The translations under genes were made by a program, and so were the position numbers. Positions 16,420-23,260 of a DNA stretch of 64,000 nt are shown here, one piece after another. This DNA comes from DATLRC01 sp035534895. Lineage in GTDB: Bacteria > Patescibacteriota > Saccharimonadia > Saccharimonadales > UBA4665. Within the stretch, counting starts at the first letter, position 1, and every line of letters starts with the position of its first letter. Under the pieces are notes generated by a model. That model was not told the origin of the DNA, searched no databases, and saw only the letters and a list, made by a program, of their open reading frames with translations. Location of the stretch: contig DATLRC010000003.1 of the NCBI GenBank assembly GCA_035534895.1, forward strand, positions 1 to 64,000, given 5' to 3'.

Positions 16420-16609
16420 CTTCTGTCTCGAGGCCTAATCTCTTTAGTAAAGGTGCTGCTTGTTCCTCCATCTCTTCCAGGGTCTTTTCTAGTCGCATCC
16501 TGGCGTACATAGATCTAACTATGTCACTTTGTGATGACTTCATTTGTTTTGCTAGAGCTTTAATCCCTAGTGCTGTTTCCTCATCAAGTGAATAACTAAC
16601 TGTCTTCAT
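16385..16609 (-). CDS. Ribbon-helix-helix-type antitoxin
   Basis: A 74-aa protein beginning MKTVSYSLDEETALGIKALA, the beta-strand plus two-helix pattern of CopG/RHH DNA-binding proteins (SYSLDEETA, KSSQSDIVRSM). The C-terminal half (LEKTLEEMEEQAAPLLKRLG) is a helix expected to cover the PIN toxin. The frame is open to 16645, but ATG 16609 is preceded by AGGATAG and fits the RHH start. Four CTAATAG-like repeats upstream are its likely operator. Confidence 0.8.
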   Translation of the reverse strand: MKTVSYSLDEETALGIKALAKQMKSSQSDIVRSMYARMRLEKTLEEMEEQAAPLLKRLGLETEDDVATYAKSKT

Positions 16610-16614
16610 ACGTT

Positions 16615-16660
16615 CTATCCTAATAGAGAGCCTAATAGTTGTCAATAGTAATGCTAATAG
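16615..16660 (-). promoter_or_regulatory. Antitoxin promoter overlapped by four CTAATAG-type repeats
   Basis: On the plus strand CTAATAG occurs at 16620-16626, 16632-16638 and 16654-16660, with a variant TCAATAG at 16642-16648. The starts are 10-12 bases apart, about one helical turn. On the minus strand TTGACA, 17 bases and TAGGAT form a promoter embedded in the repeats. This is the expected layout for cooperative binding by a ribbon-helix-helix antitoxin that represses its own operon. Confidence 0.6.
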
Positions 16661-16727
16661 TTATATGTCGAGTAATCCCGTGGATAATGTTTATGATTTG
16701 ACTAGCCTAAACCCAACAACCCAATAA

Positions 16728-17393
16728 CTAACTTTTATGGCCATTAAGATAGATGACTATACCGTTAACAATACCCTGAGCTTCCTGATTTAAACGAGAA
16801 CTATCTCTGTTAAAGGCTGCCTGCTCACTGGTATTAGTGATAAATAGACTCTCAATAAGTGTTGCTGGCATATCTGAATGCATCAGTACGCCACCTTCGA
16901 ACCATGAAGGAGGAGTAACGCTTAGACCCAGTTCCTTGCCGGCGGCCTCAGCCAGCGCCACCGCCAAGGCTCCGTCCTGAGGCTTATATTCCAGAGCAGT
17001 CGAATAATCCGCGTTAGAATAAGGATAGGCATTTTGGTGAATGGCAACCAGAATGGTGGCATGATGAGCATTGCAAAAATCTGCTCGCTGAGCATGAGAT
17101 AGTGTCTGATCGCTCGTTCGAGTCATATAAACCGGATAACCTTTTGCTTCCAGCTCAGAGCGTACCTTGAAAGCAACTTCTAAATTAATGGTTGCTTCAG
17201 TCAAATTAGCTGCTTGGGCTCCGGGGTCGTTCCCCCCATGTCCTGGGTCTATACAAACAGACTGACTAGATGGGATATATTTACTTACGGGTTTAAGCGG
17301 GGCAGAGCTATGACTATACAAATCGACAATCACTAGTATGCTGCCAACCAGCAATAACAAGCCAATTGTCTTAGACGAAAATATTTTAATCAA
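16728..17393 (-). CDS. N-acetylmuramoyl-L-alanine amidase (Amidase_3)
   Basis: This zinc amidase cuts the bond between muramic acid and the stem peptide of peptidoglycan, acting outside the cell membrane. An N-terminal helix (residues 8-27) anchors or exports it. Zinc ligands are in IDPGHGGNDPGA (His), LTEATINLEVAF (Glu) and LVAIHQNAY (His), and the catalytic Glu in ATLIESLFITN. Length is normal for a single-domain enzyme without SH3 or SPOR repeats. It is followed on the same strand, upstream, by the TauE-like gene. Confidence 0.9.
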   Translation of the reverse strand: MIKIFSSKTIGLLLLVGSILVIVDLYSHSSAPLKPVSKYIPSSQSVCIDPGHGGNDPGAQAANLTEATINLEVAFKVRSELEAKGYPVYMTRTSDQTLSHAQRADFCNAHHATILVAIHQNAYPYSNADYSTALEYKPQDGALAVALAEAAGKELGLSVTPPSWFEGGVLMHSDMPATLIESLFITNTSEQAAFNRDSSRLNQEAQGIVNGIVIYLNGHKS

Positions 17394-17421
17394 CTTTTAT
17401 CTATTCTCCTATCCTAGGGCC

Positions 17422-17787
17422 TCAAACCCTAGCGCTAATCAGAAGCTTAACGGCAAAGGCCAAAAGGAGTACTCCAAAAATCCGAGTCACCGTTTGGTCA
17501 GATAAATGACTGACGTAGCGAGCACCAAGTAAGCTGCCAACAATAAAGCCAACTGCAATCAAGCCAGCGGCCGTCAAATTAACATTGCCCTGTTTGTAGT
17601 AGATAATGACCGCCAATATACCGATAGGTGGTACCAGTAATGCCAGAGTAGTGCCCTGGGCCAACTTTTGACTAAAACCAAACAATACAACCAGTGCCGG
17701 GACAATAACTACTCCACCGCCGATGCCCACCAAGCCGCTAATTGCGCCAGCTACCAAGCCGAGGAGAATAAGCGCAAGCCAAATCAT
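17422..17787 (-). CDS. TSUP/TauE-SafE family membrane protein, half-size
   Basis: A 121-aa protein with four membrane helices and the TSUP signature LVAGAISGLVGIGGGVVIVP near the N-terminus, plus the second conserved part GFIVGSLLGARYVSHL. Full TSUP exporters have about 250 aa made from two such halves. Here only one half is present with intact start and stop, so it may work as a dimer. TSUP proteins move sulfur oxyanions or other small organic anions; the substrate here is unknown. Confidence 0.8.
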   Translation of the reverse strand: MIWLALILLGLVAGAISGLVGIGGGVVIVPALVVLFGFSQKLAQGTTLALLVPPIGILAVIIYYKQGNVNLTAAGLIAVGFIVGSLLGARYVSHLSDQTVTRIFGVLLLAFAVKLLISARV

Positions 17788-18062
17788 GTAAATATAATAA
17801 CAGGCTCGGTCTAGTCAGGCCATTAGTGCATTTTTAGACGCTTCGATAATAAATAGCCAAGCCTCAACCAGCCTAAGCTGCAAATTAGTGCCCCAATCCG
17901 GGCTTATTTTAGAAATAATTGCTCTTAGATGGGCACATAACCGCCAGAACGTGCCCCACCAGTAGGCCCCGCCTACGTGTCTTGAGTGTCGCGCTAATGA
18001 GAGTGGCTTTTACTACTTCGGTTAAGGCAGTTTTTTCTGCTACTTCTGGTAAAATAAATAGC

Positions 18063-18368
18063 ATGGTAGACCAAACAAAAGCCAATCAACCAAGCCTGGC
18101 AACCATTAAGCAAGCTATACAAGCTTCTATGGCAGCTAATAAAGTAGAACTAGCTTTTATCTTTGGTTCATATGCACGCGGTGAAGCCGGTCCAAAAAGT
18201 GATGTCGACGTAGCTGTGGACATGCTACCCGACGCCGACTTACTTGATCTCGTAGGCTTTCAGCAGGACCTGGAAGAAAAGCTAGGCCTGAAGGTTGACG
18301 TAACCACGAGACGTTCAATAGCTCCAAAACTACAACCCTTCATTGAACCTGACTTATTGCCAGTATGA
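18063..18368 (+). CDS. MNT-domain nucleotidyltransferase antitoxin (MntA-like)
   Basis: A minimal nucleotidyltransferase of the MntA kind. In the HepT-MntA system this enzyme silences the HEPN toxin by adding AMP to a tyrosine. The motif FIFGSYARGEAGPKSDVDVA (residues about 36-55) holds the GSxARG and DxD catalytic residues. The frame runs open to 17919, but ATG 18063 is chosen because TAAAAT (18050-18055) lies 7 bases ahead and upstream sequence is not protein-like. ATGA overlap couples it to the HEPN gene. Confidence 0.85.
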   Translation: MVDQTKANQPSLATIKQAIQASMAANKVELAFIFGSYARGEAGPKSDVDVAVDMLPDADLLDLVGFQQDLEEKLGLKVDVTTRRSIAPKLQPFIEPDLLPV

Positions 18369-18700
18369 AAGAGCCCGTTATACTCCTTGAGCACATTCTG
18401 GAATCGATTGAGGTGATTGAGAGAGTCCTGCCTAAAACTGAGCAGGCATTTACGCAATCTAGTGATGTCCAGGATATTGTTATACGACGTCTTGAAATTA
18501 TTGGTGAAGCTGCTCGTTATCTGCCTGAAGAGCTCAAGCAAGTTCAACCTGAAGCAGATTGGAGACGGCTCACGGACTTACGCAATCTATTAATTCATGA
18601 ATACTTTAATGTTGATGTTGGTTTGCTTTGGAATAATACTCAGCACTATTTACCTATTCTCAAGCAAGCAGTTCAGGAACTTATTAAGCAAAAGGGATAA
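18365..18700 (+). CDS. HEPN-domain toxin (HepT/DUF86)
   Basis: A four-helix HEPN ribonuclease of the DUF86/HepT family. The RX4HXY motif is intact as RNLLIHEY; R and H form the RNase site and the Tyr is the residue that the partner MNT protein adenylylates in the studied HepT-MntA pair. IRRLEIIGEAARYLPEEL is the conserved second helix. It starts inside the stop of the antitoxin gene (ATGA), so both are made together. A second such pair lies at 20980-21611. Confidence 0.85.
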   Translation: MKEPVILLEHILESIEVIERVLPKTEQAFTQSSDVQDIVIRRLEIIGEAARYLPEELKQVQPEADWRRLTDLRNLLIHEYFNVDVGLLWNNTQHYLPILKQAVQELIKQKG

Positions 18701-18949
18701 AACAATAGGCCTTCCGCTGATACAGATTTACTGACGGTTATCAAGAAAGCTCAAGAGAAAGGCAAGATTATTGAGTATATCGGCTTCTCTTATTAACCCA
18801 GTCTTGGACTCATTACTAAGTGCTCAAAAAGCAGGCTACTAGATAAGGCAGACCTAGGGGATTTTGTACCACGTAGCTAGTTTTTATATTAGAGTTTGTC
18901 TCAGGAGCAGCTGAATCTAGCTACCAATCTGTTTGAGGCCACTAAAGCT
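18701..18949 (+). other. Intergenic region with short coding remnant
   Basis: After the HEPN stop the plus strand reads DTDLLTVIKKAQEKGKIIEY followed by IGFSY and a stop (about 18718-18799). This looks like the end of a small protein, but no start codon precedes it. The rest up to 18949 shows nothing I can support. Confidence 0.25.
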
Positions 18950-19213
18950 TTAGCCCGAATCAGGCAACGATCTAAAAACACGCTCTGCCATATAATTACC
19001 GAGGCCAGGGTGGGCTCTATTTAATATCATGCCAACTCTCAGGTAAACACCGAGCTTATGACTCTCTTCAAGCCCAAATATATGCTCCACTGTGCCACGC
19101 AGCGCTAAACCACCAACTTCCTCTGCAACATTGGCACATTCTTCTTTATAGCCACTAAAGCGCTCTTCAGCGCAGGCTGCTACTAAATCTGCATAGGGTA
19201 CTCTTCTGCTCAT
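18950..19213 (-). CDS. Hypothetical protein (87 aa)
   Basis: A soluble 87-aa protein (MSRRVPYADLVAACAEERFS and onward), mainly helical, with no recognised family. TATAAT on the minus strand (19226-19221) ends exactly 7 bases before the ATG, a clear leaderless promoter arrangement that supports the gene as real. It is divergent from the PAP2 gene, with both start regions inside about 90 bases. Confidence 0.6.
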   Translation of the reverse strand: MSRRVPYADLVAACAEERFSGYKEECANVAEEVGGLALRGTVEHIFGLEESHKLGVYLRVGMILNRAHPGLGNYMAERVFRSLPDSG

Positions 19214-19300
19214 GGATAGAATTATATACCCCGAAGGCCGAAGACCCAGCTAAATTATGGTTAAGACTGACGGCAATTGGCCTGTGATATACTCCTAGTT

Positions 19301-19996
19301 ATGCTTGCCAATCTAGCCCCATCAAGCCCAAGTCGGGAACAAACTTCAAAGACTAATCAGCCAAAGACAGCTTACGTCATCGGCATGATTATTGGCCTAC
19401 TACTACTTCTGCCAGCCCTCTACATCGCCCATGCACATCGTTTAAACGGTTTCCAAGCCCGCATTTTCTACGACATCAATAACTTGCCGAACGGCTACCG
19501 AGTTCCAGCTCTCTGGATTACCGAGGGACTGGGCAGCGCCATCCCAATCGCCATTTGTGTTTTGCTACCAGCCCTTTTTAAAAGATTTCGTCTAGCCTGG
19601 CGCTTTTTCTTTACCGCCGGCGGTGCAGTAGCAGTAATGGAAGTAGCCAAAGTGCTGACCAAAGAGCCCCGGCCAGTTATACTTCTTGCTCACCACTTGC
19701 AACTGAGGGCTATTGAGACCGGACCTGCTTTTCCCTCGGGGCACGAAACGGCCGCTACCGCCCTGGCCCTAACCCTTTGGCTAGTTTTGCCCACTAAATG
19801 GCGCTGGCTGTCGCTAGTCTGGATCCTATTAGTTGCTGTCTCGCGGCTTTACCTTGGAGTACATGCGCCGGTTGACATTGTCGGAGGCTTTGCTATCGGT
19901 CTAATGGCTGTTTGTTTTGTACGTCTTTTACCGAGGGTCATCGCCAAGCCTCTCAGACTGGACGCTGACCACTCACTGCTCGAACCCGGTTTCTAG
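19301..19996 (+). CDS. PAP2 superfamily membrane phosphatase
   Basis: An integral membrane phosphatase of the PAP2 type, which dephosphorylates lipid phosphates such as undecaprenyl pyrophosphate at the outer membrane face. The three signature parts are KVLTKEPRPV, FPSGHETAATA and SRLYLGVHAPVDIVGG. Hydrophobic helices are spread from residue 25 to the end. ATG 19301 is preferred over the TTG at 19277 because TATACT (19288-19293) lies 7 bases upstream. A DedA gene follows 43 bases later; both are linked to undecaprenyl carrier recycling in other bacteria. Confidence 0.88.
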   Translation: MLANLAPSSPSREQTSKTNQPKTAYVIGMIIGLLLLLPALYIAHAHRLNGFQARIFYDINNLPNGYRVPALWITEGLGSAIPIAICVLLPALFKRFRLAWRFFFTAGGAVAVMEVAKVLTKEPRPVILLAHHLQLRAIETGPAFPSGHETAATALALTLWLVLPTKWRWLSLVWILLVAVSRLYLGVHAPVDIVGGFAIGLMAVCFVRLLPRVIAKPLRLDADHSLLEPGF

Positions 19997-20039
19997 GCTA
20001 AATTACCCTAATTAGCGGAGAGTTGTTAAAATACTGAAC

Positions 20040-20705
20040 ATGCACCAAGCGCTGCCCCCAAATCTACCTGGCTTTATCTATGCCGTAGCTCCAGCTGTTA
20101 ACCACTATGGCTACTGGGCAGTCGGCGGCCTGGTCATGCTTGAGGACTTCGGTGTACCGGTGCCCGGAGAAACAACCCTAATTGCGGCAGCAGTCTTTGC
20201 CGGCCTAGGACGACTGAATATCTTATTTGTAATCCTGATCGCCTTTGCAGCAGCCGTAATCGGCGATAACATTGGCTTTGCAATCGGTGACTTTGGTGGC
20301 CGGCCACTAGTTGAGAGATTTGGAAAATATATCTTTTTAACTGCCGAGAGACTAGATAAAGCCGAGGCCTTCTTTAACCGAAACGGTGGCAAAGTAGTCG
20401 TCGTAGCCCGTTTTGTAGAAGGTCTCCGTCAGGCCAACGGTATTGTAGCCGGCATTAGTGATATGCGCTGGCCAGCTTTTATAGCCTTTAACGCTCTTGG
20501 TGCCGGACTATGGGTTGGACTGTGGAGCATGGTTGGTTATCTTGGAGGTAATCATATAGCTACCATTTATCGCTACGGACTATATGTTTCACTGACTGCG
20601 CTAGCTGCTCTGGCCGGACTGATCTTCTATCGGGTCTGGAAAAGACACAAAAAAGCCAGTACCATATCTTCGGACAGCGGTAGACCAAAAGCAACCCCAA
20701 ACTAA
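20040..20705 (+). CDS. DedA family membrane protein
   Basis: This DedA (SNARE-associated/VTT) protein is a polytopic membrane transporter. Studied members flip undecaprenyl phosphate or phospholipids. Conserved elements are LEDFGVPVPGETTLIAAAVF with the membrane-buried acids, FAIGDFGGRPLVERFGKY, the FxRxxxGxRxxxxxxAG-like ARFVEGLRQANGIVAGI, and the C-terminal GAGLWVGLWSMVGYLGG. Length is normal. TAAAAT (20027-20032) sits 7 bases before the ATG. Position after the PAP2 gene suggests a shared role in lipid-carrier cycling. Confidence 0.92.
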   Translation: MHQALPPNLPGFIYAVAPAVNHYGYWAVGGLVMLEDFGVPVPGETTLIAAAVFAGLGRLNILFVILIAFAAAVIGDNIGFAIGDFGGRPLVERFGKYIFLTAERLDKAEAFFNRNGGKVVVVARFVEGLRQANGIVAGISDMRWPAFIAFNALGAGLWVGLWSMVGYLGGNHIATIYRYGLYVSLTALAALAGLIFYRVWKRHKKASTISSDSGRPKATPN

Positions 20706-20733
20706 AGGTATTGACTTCAGGACAACCTAAGTT

Positions 20734-20892
20734 CTACTGATCTATTGTTATAATTTTTACGATGCCCTTAATAACAGACCAGAAACTTAGCGCTACAGCC
20801 AGGCCGATGACCTCAGAGAAGTAGGTAGCCGTAAAGTTATCTACCCCATTGAGTAACATCTGGGCGTAGTCAGAAGTCACAATCTTTGCCAT
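20734..20892 (-). CDS. Small membrane protein (52 aa) with sequestered SD
   Basis: A 52-aa protein beginning MAKIVTSDYAQMLLNGVDNF, with one hydrophobic helix (about residues 27-40 and on, FSEVIGLAVALSFWSVIKGI) and a basic end. Family unknown; the layout recalls small membrane or phage-coat-like peptides only superficially. It has the best SD of the window (AAGGAGG, six bases from ATG), but that SD is locked in a 12-bp hairpin (20893-20933). This pairing and the protein-like composition argue for a real, regulated gene. Confidence 0.65.
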   Translation of the reverse strand: MAKIVTSDYAQMLLNGVDNFTATYFSEVIGLAVALSFWSVIKGIVKIITIDQ

Positions 20893-20933
20893 ATATCCTC
20901 CTTGTGTTTTTGTTTTTAGGTCACAAGGGATAT
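20893..20933 (-). promoter_or_regulatory. 12-bp hairpin hiding the SD of the 52-aa gene
   Basis: In the minus-strand mRNA ATATCC-CTTGTG (20933-20922) pairs with CACAAG (20906-20901) and, after a two-base GA bulge (20900-20899), with GGATAT (20898-20893). The whole AAGGAGG is inside the stem and the ATG follows directly. A TAAAAT box at about 20938-20933 would start the transcript at the hairpin, leaving no room for a classic aptamer upstream. Confidence 0.6.
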
Positions 20934-20979
20934 TTTAGGCTAGGTTGGGGTTTTGCGTAAGTCGAGTATACTTAAAGTT

Positions 20980-21276
20980 ATGAATTCAATCTTATTCATC
21001 AACAAGGATCGGCTAGAAGCTATCTTACAATCCCACGGAGTAACAAAGGTCTCAGTCTTCGGATCGTTTGCTCGTGGGGATGCTAATCCTGACAGTGATC
21101 TAGACCTTTTGGTTCGCTACAGAGCAGGCACTAGCTTATTTGATGTTATAGACTTACAAAACGAGCTAGAGCAAGCTCTTGGTCGTAAAGTCGACATCGT
21201 ATCTGAAAAGTATATCCGCCCAAGATTAGCAAAACGGATCAAACAGGACATTAAGCCACTCTCGTCTGTATTATGA
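20980..21276 (+). CDS. MNT-domain nucleotidyltransferase antitoxin (second copy)
   Basis: A 98-aa MntA-like nucleotidyltransferase with VSVFGSFARGDANPDSDLDL holding GSxARG and the DxD acids, followed by FDVIDLQNELEQALGRKVDI. TATACT (20967-20972) lies 7 bases before ATG 20980; the frame is open to a TTG at 20953, which is less likely. It overlaps the HEPN gene by ATGA. It differs clearly in sequence from the 18063 copy, so this is not a recent duplication. Confidence 0.85.
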   Translation: MNSILFINKDRLEAILQSHGVTKVSVFGSFARGDANPDSDLDLLVRYRAGTSLFDVIDLQNELEQALGRKVDIVSEKYIRPRLAKRIKQDIKPLSSVL

Positions 21277-21611
21277 CAAAACACGAAGATTCATTTTATC
21301 TAGAGGGTATCCAAGAACACATTGCTGCTATCAAACAATATCTCCCCAACTCCAAAGCAAAATATCTGGCAGATGAGATGCTACAAGATGCCCTATTAAT
21401 GCGCTTGCTGGCAATCGGTGAGGAGATCACTCACCTTAGCGATAGCGTTCTAGGAAAGTATCCTGAACTGGAGTGGCCCAAAATTATCGGTTTACGTAAT
21501 CGCATAGTACATGGCTATTTTGAAGTCGATAAAGACGTCATATGGCAGGTATTAACTGATGGCTCCCTGAATGAGCTTAGCGCTGTTATCGAAAATCAGC
21601 TAGGAGGATAA
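21273..21611 (+). CDS. HEPN-domain toxin (HepT/DUF86), second copy
   Basis: The partner of the MNT gene just upstream, with RX4HXY intact as RNRIVHGY near residue 83 and the helix MRLLAIGEEITHLSDSVL. It is expected to be an RNase or tRNase held inactive by the antitoxin. An SD-like GGAGG at its end serves the next gene. Confidence 0.85.
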   Translation: MTKHEDSFYLEGIQEHIAAIKQYLPNSKAKYLADEMLQDALLMRLLAIGEEITHLSDSVLGKYPELEWPKIIGLRNRIVHGYFEVDKDVIWQVLTDGSLNELSAVIENQLGG

Positions 21612-21618
21612 TATTGAG

Positions 21619-22038
21619 ATGGATGCCACAGAACCCATTTTACCAGCCCTACCAAAATGGATTAGCCTAAGCTACATTACTCTAGCTGCAGTGACCATTC
21701 CCTGGACAGTTTATCTTGGCTTTAGTCTGCCAACTCACCAGATTTATCATAACTGGGATGTAGCCTGGGCCGGACTGGATGTCGGCATCATTATCGCTCT
21801 GCTGCTTAATGGTATATTTTCCTATCTCGAATCAAAATGGCTGGTCCTATCCGGAACAGCTACCAGCACTCTTCTGATAGTCGATGCCTGGTTCGATATC
21901 GTCAGTGCTCGCCCCGGAAGACCGCTTAAAGAGGCAGTTATTCTAGCTCTTCTTATCGAATTACCACTGGCTTTAATAACCTTCTGGGTAGCCCTTAAGC
22001 TTGTCAAACGTGAACACCTAACCATCAAGAACTCCTGA
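21619..22038 (+). CDS. Four-helix membrane protein
   Basis: A 139-aa protein with four predicted membrane helices (about residues 17-35, 48-66, 74-93, 105-127). It contains WDVAWAGLDVGIIIALLLNG and a short basic tail. This block resembles small membrane proteins of actinobacteria and other lineages with no assigned role. GGAGG lies 11 bases before ATG, inside the end of the HEPN gene, so it may be co-transcribed with the toxin pair. Confidence 0.75.
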   Translation: MDATEPILPALPKWISLSYITLAAVTIPWTVYLGFSLPTHQIYHNWDVAWAGLDVGIIIALLLNGIFSYLESKWLVLSGTATSTLLIVDAWFDIVSARPGRPLKEAVILALLIELPLALITFWVALKLVKREHLTIKNS

Positions 22039-22104
22039 AAGCCTTGCAATCTAAAAAGCTAGAGCTTAAACTTACTTTAGTAAAAACGAAAGGTTAGAAT
22101 ATAA

Positions 22105-22416
22105 ATGACTAAATCAGAACAAGGCTTCTCAGCAATTGAAGGCCTGTTGGTGGTAATCGTCTTAGGCGTCCTTGTCGGACTAAGCTATGTCTATTTCCAC
22201 CACAAATCAGCTAGCCTGGCAACAAACTCTGCCAGCCAAACAACACAACCTACAACCAGCGGTACTTCCCAGAGCATAGATAATCTGGCTATCCAGGAAG
22301 TCAGCAGCCAATCGACGCTAGATAATCAATTTAGCTCTAGCGATCAAGCTACCGCCCAAAGCGCCAATGGCCCAACCGCCAACTTAGGAGGTGCCTACAA
22401 TGAATCGTCTTTTTAA
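22105..22416 (+). CDS. Type IV pilin-like protein
   Basis: A prepilin-like protein: a short leader MTKSEQG, then FSAIEGLLVVIVLGVLVGLS. This matches the cleavage-methylation site G^F with Glu at position 5 of the mature helix. The rest (about 70 aa) is Ser/Thr/Gln-rich and probably disordered, with no Cys pair. It would be cut by a PilD-type peptidase and placed in a pilus or pseudopilus. The next gene starts inside its end, so the two are coupled. Confidence 0.8.
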   Translation: MTKSEQGFSAIEGLLVVIVLGVLVGLSYVYFHHKSASLATNSASQTTQPTTSGTSQSIDNLAIQEVSSQSTLDNQFSSSDQATAQSANGPTANLGGAYNESSF

Positions 22417-23161
22417 GCTATCTCAACTCAGTGCTTTTGGTCTAAGTATTGGTCTAGCAAGCCTAGCTCTAGCACCGGCTATTGTCAGTGCTGCCGCGCC
22501 GACAACCAACCCATTTTGCACCAATCTGTCAGCCACCGTCAGTCGAGTAAACAGCAACATCTCTAACTTAGAGAATAAGATGACCACTGCCCGCAGCCAA
22601 CAGGATCAAAAACTGAGTGCCAACTGGGCCAAGTGGGATCAACAGATCCAAGCTAATAGAGCCAAGTGGGATGGCCTGCGCCAAGCCGACTTTGCAAAAC
22701 TACAAGCCAAAGCAAAAACATCAACCCAGCAAGCAGCAGTCCAAACCTATATAACAGCCGTCCTAAACGCCGTTAGCACCCGCCGTGCAGCCAATGACGC
22801 TGCCAGGGCTACTTATAGGAGTGCAGTCCAAACTGTTATTGCCTCACAACGAACAAATATTGATAGCCAAGTAAGCACTTTCACCAATGCTGTTAACGCT
22901 GCCGAATCAACTGCCCAAGCTAGTTGCCAGGCAACACCGTCAGCCGGTGCCACAATCCGGGTTTCTTTCCAAACATCAATGAATAACGCCCGCCAGTCAT
23001 TCATCAGTGACCGAAAGAGTGATGGTACAATTGGCAACCAAATAAAACAACTAGCCCAAACCCGTAACGCCAGCTTTAAAGCCAACAACGATGCCTTTCT
23101 AGCAGCCATCAAAGCCGCCGCCACAGTCCTAAAGACAGCCTTCGGTAACCAAAACATCTGA
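22400..23161 (+). CDS. Secreted helical protein, coupled to pilin-like gene
   Basis: A 253-aa exported protein: signal peptide to about residue 31 (FGLSIGLASLALAPAIVSAA), then an almost wholly helical Ala/Gln/Asn-rich chain with repeats of NWAKWDQQIQANRAKWDGLR. Two Cys (in FCTNL and ASCQAT) may form a disulfide. A GGAGG in the pilin gene sits 8 bases before ATG 22400. Family unknown. The tight link to a pilin suggests a pilus-associated or cell-surface role. Similar long-helix secreted proteins near pilin genes recur at 26875. Confidence 0.75.
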   Translation: MNRLFKLSQLSAFGLSIGLASLALAPAIVSAAAPTTNPFCTNLSATVSRVNSNISNLENKMTTARSQQDQKLSANWAKWDQQIQANRAKWDGLRQADFAKLQAKAKTSTQQAAVQTYITAVLNAVSTRRAANDAARATYRSAVQTVIASQRTNIDSQVSTFTNAVNAAESTAQASCQATPSAGATIRVSFQTSMNNARQSFISDRKSDGTIGNQIKQLAQTRNASFKANNDAFLAAIKAAATVLKTAFGNQNI

Positions 23162-23260
23162 ACTCCCCCAAAACTAATAGCTTAGTCCACAAACCGGTCC
23201 ACACGGCGCTACTTAACTGCTTATGATATACTGACCATCAAAGCAAAGAGAAAAGTGAAA

